From positions 1-11,964 of the forward strand of contig JASLDF010000113.1 of the NCBI GenBank assembly GCA_030151635.1: a DNA stretch of 11,964 bases, in the 5' to 3' direction. Positions 7,410 to 11,964 of this stretch are shown in pieces (within the stretch, counting starts at the first letter, position 1; each line of letters opens with the position of its first letter). Position numbers and translations under genes: made by a program. Below the pieces are notes generated by a model. That model was not told the DNA's origin. It was given only the letters and a program-made list of their open reading frames with translations, and ran no database searches. Origin of the DNA: Bacteroides sp. (GTDB lineage: Bacteria; Bacteroidota; Bacteroidia; Bacteroidales; Bacteroidaceae).

Positions 7410-8465
7410 TTAATACGCATTAAAATAGGTCTGAATCTCTTTCCAATCGGCAGTTTTAGTTAAAGCAAGCATCAATAACACACGTGCCTTTTGTGGATTC
7501 AAGTCTTGAGAAGCAACAAACTTAAACTCATCGTCATTAATTTCTCCATCCAAAGTAGTAGGGCCAAAAGGTACACGAGTTGAACGAACTACAACAATCC
7601 CCTTTTCACGCGCTTTGATTAACAATGGGAAAATGTCTTTGTGAATATTTCCATTACCCAAACCAGCGTGAATTATACCTTTGTAACCATTTTTCAACAT
7701 CGGCTTAACTAAATCTGGATCCATATTTGAATAACTATATGCAATACCTACTTTAGGAAGTTTATCTAAATGGGTTACATCAAAAACAGAGTTCGTGGTG
7801 TGTGTCTTTAACGGGCGGTGTTTGTAAAACACTTTACCATTATGAATGTAGCCCAATGCACCATCATTTGGAGATTGGAAGGTAGCAACATCAAGAGTAT
7901 GTGTTTTCGTTAAACTTTGCGCTCCTAAAATTTTTGCATCCATTTGACACAAAACACCCATACCTTTTGATTCTTTTGCTGCAGCAGTAACAACAGCATT
8001 AAATAGGTTACGAGGACCATCAGCACTTAACGCTGTCGATGGTAACATAGCACCCACCAATACCACTGGTTTGTCACTCTTGACCGTTAGATTTAAAAAA
8101 TAGGCCGTTTCTTCCATCGTGTCTGTACCGTGAGTAATCACAATACCATCCACATCATCCGAAGCCAATAAAACATTAATACGCTTTGCCAATGTTAACC
8201 AAATATGGTCCATCATATCTTGCGAACCAATCTTAACCACTTGTTCTCCTGTTACATTTGCTACGTCGTTTACTTGTGGCACTGCATCAAGCAACGTACC
8301 AATAGCAACCTGACCTGGCGTATAATTACTTTGAGCAGCAGAGCTACCCACTCCCGCAATAGTTCCACCAGTTGCCAAGATGTGAATCTTTGGCTTTTGA
8401 GCATTTGCACTAATAGCAAATAAGAATAACACAGTAAAGAGTAAACTAATTTTCTTGAAATTCAT
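7410..8465 (-). CDS. ansB: type II (periplasmic) L-asparaginase
   Basis: Hydrolyses L-asparagine to L-aspartate and ammonia. A Sec signal peptide (MNFKKISLLFTVLFLFAISANA, cleavage ANA-QK after residue 22) marks it as exported, as for E. coli AnsB. Length, 351 residues, is normal for a type II precursor. Both active-site signatures are intact: ATGGTIAG (31-38, nucleophile Thr35) and HGTDTMEETAYF (112-123, Thr114-Asp115). The flexible-loop Tyr48, substrate Ser81 in KIGSQDMMDH and Lys187 in SLTKTHT match the AnsB catalytic set. It lies 36 nt after dcuB and 16 nt before a porin gene, all on the minus strand, so co-transcription is likely. The aspartate produced would feed the Dcu transporter and AspA. 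Some glutaminase activity is possible in this family. Confidence 0.96.
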   Translation of the reverse strand: MNFKKISLLFTVLFLFAISANAQKPKIHILATGGTIAGVGSSAAQSNYTPGQVAIGTLLDAVPQVNDVANVTGEQVVKIGSQDMMDHIWLTLAKRINVLLASDDVDGIVITHGTDTMEETAYFLNLTVKSDKPVVLVGAMLPSTALSADGPRNLFNAVVTAAAKESKGMGVLCQMDAKILGAQSLTKTHTLDVATFQSPNDGALGYIHNGKVFYKHRPLKTHTTNSVFDVTHLDKLPKVGIAYSYSNMDPDLVKPMLKNGYKGIIHAGLGNGNIHKDIFPLLIKAREKGIVVVRSTRVPFGPTTLDGEINDDEFKFVASQDLNPQKARVLLMLALTKTADWKEIQTYFNAY

Positions 8466-8501
8466 ACTATTAAGATTTAAATGATTAAATATTTCTATTC
8501 T

Positions 8502-9815
8502 TTAAAATAAGAATTGAATTAATAACATACCCGTGCATACAGAAACAATGGTTGCCACCAATCCTGGAATCATAAATGAGTGATTTAATACATACTTTCC
8601 AATTTTAGTACTTCCAGTTCTATCAAAATTAATTGCAGCAACTAAAGGAGGATAGTTTGGAATAAAGAAATAGCCGTTTACAGCTGGAAACAAAGCAATT
8701 AACATAGGAGGAGCCATTCCTAGACCAACCCCCAATGGCATCATTGCTCGTGTTGTAGCCGCTTGACTATTCAATAAGATAGACATTGCAAATAAAGCTA
8801 CACCAAACAGCCAAGGAAAACTATGCACCATACTTTCTATTGACCCCGTTAATTGTTCAATGTTACCATGAATAAACGTATCGCCCATCCAAGCAATACC
8901 AAAGATGGCAATTACAGCTTGCATCCCTGCCGAGAAAACCGATCCTTGCGTCGCCTTGATTGGCTCGGTTTTCGTAATTAAAAGAATAAGACCTGCAGCC
9001 GTAAGCATTAAAATTTCAATAATGATAGGCATATCCAACAGTGTCATTTCTCCATCAATCATATATTCTGGACGCATAGCATCAATCGAACCAAACAATA
9101 CGATAAATACAGTCGTCATCACAAATATAATAATTGAGATAAGTGCTTTCGTACTATTCTCTACTTTAACGGTCGATGCTTTCTCTTGAGTAAATAATCC
9201 CTCACGTACACGTCTTTGAAATTCAGGATCATCGGCAAGTTCTTTACCTTTCTTTATAGAGACTAAAGCACCAGCCATAATACCTACCAATGTTGCTGGT
9301 ACCGTAATCATTAGAATATCTAACAATGAAATACCAAATCCAGTTAACATACCCAACAATGCAACCGTAGCTGCCGATATAGGTGATGCAGTAATGGCTT
9401 GTTGCGAAGCGATGACAGAAATACCAAGTGCACGTTCTGGACGAACCTTAGTTTCTGTAGCAACTTCCGATATTACGGGGAGTATAGAATAAGCAACATG
9501 CCCTGTTCCGGCCACGAGCGTAAATAAATAAGTAACTAGAGGACTAAGCCATACCACCTTTGAAGGGTTTTTACGTAATAGCTTTTCAGCCGGTTTAACC
9601 AGATAATCCAAACCACCAGCAGCCTGCATACACGATGCTGCTGAAATTACAGCAACAATCATCAACATAACATCAATGGGGGGAGATGTGGGCATCAAGC
9701 CAAAACCAAACGTCAGAATGGCAAGACCAATACCTCCCATTACACCTAGTCCTATGCCGCCCAATCGAGCACCGATTATAATTGCGACCATTACAAAAAT
9801 AAATTGTAGTAACAT
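8502..9815 (-). CDS. dcuB: anaerobic C4-dicarboxylate transporter, DcuA/DcuB family
   Basis: An inner-membrane carrier that exchanges or takes up aspartate, fumarate, malate and succinate during anaerobic growth. The 437-residue, very hydrophobic protein has about ten or more membrane helices and matches the family along its whole length: GARLGGIGLG (15-24), GGLDYLVKPAEKLLRKNP (67-84), AGTGHVAYSILP (102-113), ASPISAA (143-149), NSQAATTRAMMP (349-360) and FDRTGSTKIGKYVLNHSFMIPG (397-418). It blends DcuA-like wording (GGLDYLV, ASPISAA) with DcuB-like wording (GTGHVAYSILP, RPERAL, FDRTG), so A versus B cannot be settled. It is first in dcuB-ansB-porin and divergent from aspA. Likely role: bring in aspartate made by asparaginase and export succinate. 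A good TAnnTTTG promoter lies about 50 nt upstream of the ATG. Confidence 0.93.
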   Translation of the reverse strand: MLLQFIFVMVAIIIGARLGGIGLGVMGGIGLAILTFGFGLMPTSPPIDVMLMIVAVISAASCMQAAGGLDYLVKPAEKLLRKNPSKVVWLSPLVTYLFTLVAGTGHVAYSILPVISEVATETKVRPERALGISVIASQQAITASPISAATVALLGMLTGFGISLLDILMITVPATLVGIMAGALVSIKKGKELADDPEFQRRVREGLFTQEKASTVKVENSTKALISIIIFVMTTVFIVLFGSIDAMRPEYMIDGEMTLLDMPIIIEILMLTAAGLILLITKTEPIKATQGSVFSAGMQAVIAIFGIAWMGDTFIHGNIEQLTGSIESMVHSFPWLFGVALFAMSILLNSQAATTRAMMPLGVGLGMAPPMLIALFPAVNGYFFIPNYPPLVAAINFDRTGSTKIGKYVLNHSFMIPGLVATIVSVCTGMLLIQFLF

Positions 9816-9867
9816 ATGTGTATATTTATAAAATATTAATTAATTTAACAGAAGTATAACAACAATA

Positions 9868-9902
9868 CAAAATTAAGGCTTAGAAAATGAAAAACCGGCA
9901 AA
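9868..9902 (-). promoter_or_regulatory. promoter of the dcuB-ansB-porin operon
   Basis: On the minus strand, TAATTTTG (9875-9868) matches the -7 consensus TAnnTTTG at all fixed bases. TTTG (9902-9899) lies 23 nt upstream, slightly wider than usual. The start would be near 9861, giving a leader of about 46 nt before the dcuB ATG (9815). Confidence 0.5.
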
Positions 9903-9923
9903 AATTGTCATTTTGTTAGTGGA

Positions 9924-9956
9924 TTTAATAAATTATTATATTTACCTTTACTTTTG
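9924..9956 (+). promoter_or_regulatory. promoter of aspA
   Basis: TACTTTTG (9949-9956) fits TAnnTTTG exactly; TTTA (9924-9927), 21 nt upstream, is a 3-of-4 match to the -33 TTTG. Transcription would start near 9963, leaving a leader of about 145 nt before the aspA ATG. A weaker alternative -7 element, TATCTTTT, is at 10055-10062. The promoter is back-to-back with that of dcuB, with only about 21 bp between the two -33 elements, which would allow joint control. Confidence 0.5.
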
Positions 9957-9977
9957 CATACTCGACTAGTCAAAATA

Positions 9978-9991
9978 CTACAAACTTGTAG
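9978..9991. promoter_or_regulatory. palindromic operator candidate in the aspA leader
   Basis: CTACAA-AC-TTGTAG is a perfect 6-bp dyad with a 2-bp centre. It sits just downstream of the predicted aspA transcription start, a place where a bound protein would block transcription. The 2-nt centre is too tight for an RNA hairpin loop, so a DNA site is the likelier reading. The binding protein is unknown. Confidence 0.35.
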
Positions 9992-10039
9992 CATAAAGTA
10001 AGTTAGGCGAATATTAAAACAAAATATAATACAAATAAA

Positions 10040-10111
10040 ATGGGCTGTACTAGTTATCTTTTCACATTTATTAAGAAGATAACAATCGACCTTAAAATTT
10101 TGATCTTATGA
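10040..10111 (+). CDS. possible 23-codon upstream ORF overlapping the aspA start
   Basis: An ATG at 10040, preceded by an A-rich stretch of the kind that favours initiation in Bacteroidota, opens a frame of 23 codons (MGCTSYLFTFIKKITIDLKI, then LIL). Its TGA (10109-10111) overlaps the first aspA ATG as ATGA and abuts the second as TGATG. Such an overlap usually means translational coupling. The peptide is hydrophobic and basic and is not enriched in Asp or Asn, so a classic amino-acid attenuator is unlikely. The hairpin at 10053-10083 lies wholly within the frame, so translation of this ORF would melt it. A frame this short can arise by chance; the overlap is the main support. Confidence 0.3.
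   Translation: MGCTSYLFTFIKKITIDLKILIL
10053..10083 (+). repeat. 10-bp hairpin in the aspA leader
   Basis: GTTATCTTTT (10053-10062) pairs with AGAAGATAAC (10074-10083), nine Watson-Crick pairs and one G-U, around an 11-nt loop. It ends 24 nt before the aspA ATG. No T tract follows, so it is not a terminator. It could be a translational control element, an mRNA stabiliser or, as DNA, a regulator site. Confidence 0.5.
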
Positions 10112-11535
10112 TGGAAACAAAAAAAACGCGTGTTGAGAGCGACTTAATTGGTTCTAAAGAAGTGCCAGAAGAAGCGCTGTATGGTGTTCAAACACTACGA
10201 GGTATCGAAAATTTCCCTATTAGTGCATTTAAAGTTTGTGATTACCCTCTATTCGTTAAAGCATTTGGTATCACCAAAAAAGGTGCTGCAATTGCAAACC
10301 AAAGCTTAGGATTATTGACTAAAGAACTTGCCGACAGTATTATTAAAGCATGCGACGAAATCATAGATGGAAAGCATATAGAACAATTTCCTACTGATAT
10401 GATTCAAGGTGGTGCTGGAACAACAACCAACATGAATGCCAATGAGGTTATCGCTAACCGTGCACTTGAGTTGATGGGCCATAAAAGAGGTGAATACCAA
10501 TTCTGCTCTCCAAACGACCACGTAAACTGCTCGCAATCGACTAATGATGCTTATCCTACATTCATCCACATCGGATTGTACCACACACACCAAAAACTTA
10601 TTACTCATTTCACCGCATTAATCAAATCTTTAGAAAAGAAATCTAAGGAGTTTAAAAAGGTTATAAAAATGGGTAGAACTCAGCTTCAAGATGCTGTGCC
10701 TATGACTTTAGGACAAACTTTTGGTGGTTTTGCTAGTATTTTAAAACATGAAATTAATAACCTAGACTTTGCAGCACAAGAGTTCTTGACTGTAAATATG
10801 GGTTCGACAGCAATTGGTACAGGTATCTGTGCTGAACCAGACTATTCTGAAAAATGTGTAGCTGCACTTGCTAAAATCACGAAACTAGATATTAAGTTGG
10901 CAGAAGACCTTGTAGGTGCTACTTCGGACACTTCTTGTATGGTTGGTTATTCTGCAGCAATGAAACGTGTTGCTGTTAAATTAAACAAGATTTGTGACGA
11001 CTTGCGTCTATTATCTTCGGGCCCTCGTTGCGGTTTAGGTGAAATTAACCTTCCTGCGATGCAACCTGGATCATCAATTATGCCTGGTAAAGTGAATCCA
11101 GTTATTGCAGAAGTTGCCAACCAAGTTGCTTACAAAGTGATTGGTAATGACCTATGCGTTACTATGTCTGGACAAGCTGCACAAATGGAGTTAAACGCTA
11201 TGGAACCTGTTATGGCTCAATGCTGCTTCGAGTCGGCAGATTTACTAATGAATGCTTTTGATACTTTACGCATACGTTGTATTGATGGAATTACTGCGAA
11301 TGCAAAACACTGTGAAACAGAAGTTAAAAATAGCATTGGTATCATTACGGCTCTTAACCCTATTATTGGCTATAAGAATTCAACTAAAATAGCTAAAGAA
11401 GCTGCTGAAACAGGTAGAGGTGTTTACGAATTAGTCCTAGAACACAATATTCTATCTAAAAAAGATTTGGATACAATCCTTAAACCAGAAAACATGATTA
11501 AACCTGTTAAGCTTAACATTAAGCCTAACAAATAA
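10108..11535 (+). CDS. aspA: aspartate ammonia-lyase (aspartase)
   Basis: Cytosolic enzyme that reversibly deaminates L-aspartate to fumarate and ammonia; in anaerobes the fumarate serves as electron acceptor. The 475 residues align with E. coli AspA throughout: DLIGSKEVPEEALYGVQTLR (12-31), QGGAGTTTNMNANEV (100-114), the QSTND segment (143-147), MGRTQLQDAVPMTLGQ (188-203), GSTAIGTG (232-239) and the fumarase/aspartase signature GSSIMPGKVNP (321-331) with Ser322 as expected catalytic base. The signature has PGK, as in Bacillus AspB, rather than the PAK of E. coli. GxTxxNMNxNEV also occurs in fumarase C, but overall wording and neighbours favour aspartase. Two adjacent ATGs (10108, 10111) are possible starts; no SD is seen. 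It ends in tandem TAA stops and a strong terminator, so it is monocistronic. It is divergent from dcuB-ansB-porin, which supplies its substrate. Confidence 0.96.
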   Translation: MMETKKTRVESDLIGSKEVPEEALYGVQTLRGIENFPISAFKVCDYPLFVKAFGITKKGAAIANQSLGLLTKELADSIIKACDEIIDGKHIEQFPTDMIQGGAGTTTNMNANEVIANRALELMGHKRGEYQFCSPNDHVNCSQSTNDAYPTFIHIGLYHTHQKLITHFTALIKSLEKKSKEFKKVIKMGRTQLQDAVPMTLGQTFGGFASILKHEINNLDFAAQEFLTVNMGSTAIGTGICAEPDYSEKCVAALAKITKLDIKLAEDLVGATSDTSCMVGYSAAMKRVAVKLNKICDDLRLLSSGPRCGLGEINLPAMQPGSSIMPGKVNPVIAEVANQVAYKVIGNDLCVTMSGQAAQMELNAMEPVMAQCCFESADLLMNAFDTLRIRCIDGITANAKHCETEVKNSIGIITALNPIIGYKNSTKIAKEAAETGRGVYELVLEHNILSKKDLDTILKPENMIKPVKLNIKPNK

Positions 11536-11555
11536 TAATCATTTGATTAAAAAAC

Positions 11556-11593
11556 AAAAAGCCTTCTACATTTATTTGTAGAAGGCTTTTTTT
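11556..11593 (+). terminator. strong intrinsic terminator of aspA
   Basis: A perfect 15-bp stem (11556-11570 with 11577-11591, core GCCTTCTACA/TGTAGAAGGC) with a 6-nt loop, flanked by an A run on the left and a run of seven T on the right. It starts 20 nt after the aspA stop. The A run makes it potentially bidirectional. Confidence 0.92.
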
Positions 11594-11614
11594 GGCTCTA
11601 ATTAAAAAAACACT

Positions 11615-11742
11615 TAACCTCCCCCACCTCTCCCATAAACCTCCCAAACAACTCTTTTTTACCTCCCTGAAAAGACAGTGTCCTCTTTCAAAGAGAACTC
11701 AGTCTTCTTCCTAAGAGAACTCTCCTTTCATAGGGAGGAAGG
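11615..11742. repeat. C/T-rich intergenic patch with degenerate palindromic repeats
   Basis: The stretch between the aspA terminator and the next gene begins with a pyrimidine-rich run (ACCTCCCCCACCTCTCCC and following). It then shows two direct repeats of 20 nt at 11681-11700 and 11703-11722 that agree at 17 of 20 positions, period 22. Each is itself a near palindrome, for example CTCTTT-C-AAAGAG at 11683-11695. A third, more diverged copy (TCCTTTCATAGGGAGG) starts at 11723. The look recalls the short C/T-rich palindromic intergenic repeats seen in many copies in some Bacteroidota genomes; copy number here cannot be judged from one window. No gene of useful length is present in 11594-11930. 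Confidence 0.5.
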
Positions 11743-11885
11743 AAAACGAACACTACACATTAAAATAATGAACCGAACTATTAAGGAATCTATAGATAGA
11801 AAGTGGCTTGAGAATAAAATGAGAGAATGCAATTAAGAAAATTAGAAAAGTAAGGCAGAGTCCTCTATATTCGTAGATAAAATTG

Positions 11886-11893
11886 TATATTTG
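11886..11893 (+). promoter_or_regulatory. -7 promoter element before the right-edge gene
   Basis: TATATTTG matches TAnnTTTG at all fixed bases and lies 37 nt before the ATG at 11931, predicting a start near 11900 and a leader of about 30 nt. No convincing -33 TTTG is at the right distance. Confidence 0.45.
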
Positions 11894-11930
11894 CACATTA
11901 TAGAGAAAATAAAAATAAGAACACGAAGAT

Positions 11931-11964
11931 ATGATAGCTAAAATAGAACAGCTTTTAAAAGAAG
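11931..11964 (+). CDS. pheS: probable phenylalanyl-tRNA synthetase alpha subunit, first 11 codons
   Basis: The frame ATG ATA GCT AAA ATA GAA CAG CTT TTA AAA GAA (MIAKIEQLLKE) is open to the window edge. It reads like the N-terminus of Bacteroidota PheS, whose first helix begins with a very similar MIxKIxxLLxE segment before the coiled-coil tRNA-binding domain. A TAnnTTTG element lies at the right distance upstream. Only 11 residues are visible, so this is a recognition call, not proof. If right, the protein charges tRNA-Phe together with PheT. Confidence 0.55.
   Translation, partial: MIAKIEQLLKE

Noticed and set aside
9816..10107. FNR-type site or riboswitch controlling dcuB/aspA
   Set aside because: No TTGAT-N4-ATCAA dyad and no recognisable riboswitch core was found; only the unrelated dyad and hairpin listed as features are present.
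11768..11836. 22-codon frame beginning MNRTIKESIDRKWLENK
   Set aside because: It is short, has no promoter or initiation context and sits behind repeats. It is charged and protein-like and may be a remnant, but nothing supports expression.
1..11964. Mobile element, CRISPR array, toxin-antitoxin or defence system
   Set aside because: No transposase, integrase, regularly spaced identical repeats, Cas-like protein or small toxin/antitoxin pair is visible; the coding genes are ordinary metabolism and transport.

Overview
The window looks like a chromosomal segment of an AT-rich Bacteroidota, probably a (facultatively) anaerobic Bacteroidales/Marinilabiliales-type organism. This is inferred from four things. 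The outer-membrane proteins resemble the Bacteroidota OprO/OprP-like porins. Several transcription starts are preceded by the Bacteroidota -7 hexamer TAnnTTTG rather than TATAAT. Shine-Dalgarno sequences are mostly absent. The gene set (Dcu transporter, aspartase, periplasmic asparaginase) suits fumarate respiration.

Left block (1-3269, minus strand): a compact oxidative pentose-phosphate operon transcribed gnd -> zwf -> pgl, with gaps of 10 and 2 nt; pgl runs off the left edge. Together the three enzymes turn glucose 6-phosphate into ribulose 5-phosphate and make two NADPH. A gene-free 450-nt divergent region (3270-3721) separates it from a plus-strand cation diffusion facilitator (CDF) metal exporter (3722-4675). 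The CDF has an unusual Asp-Asp-Asn-Asp metal tetrad and a Cys-rich tail.

Middle block (4712-9815, minus strand): a dcuB-type C4-dicarboxylate transporter, a secreted type II L-asparaginase and an outer-membrane porin form one operon. A second, paralogous porin follows as its own unit with its own promoter and terminator. Divergent from dcuB lies aspA (10108-11535, plus strand). Read together this is an asparagine/aspartate-to-fumarate pathway. The porins may admit substrate to the periplasm, asparaginase makes aspartate there, Dcu imports it (probably against succinate), and AspA makes fumarate and ammonia. The role of the porins is inference from position only.

Right edge: a strong terminator closes aspA. 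A C/T-rich patch of degenerate palindromic repeats follows, then a promoter and the first 11 codons of what looks like pheS.

No mobile element, CRISPR array, tRNA, rRNA or clearly novel system is visible. The points most worth checking are: a 23-codon upstream ORF that contains a hairpin and overlaps the aspA start; a terminator for the porin transcript built into the last codons of the convergent CDF gene; the tandem porin pair tied to asparaginase/Dcu; and the atypical CDF metal site.
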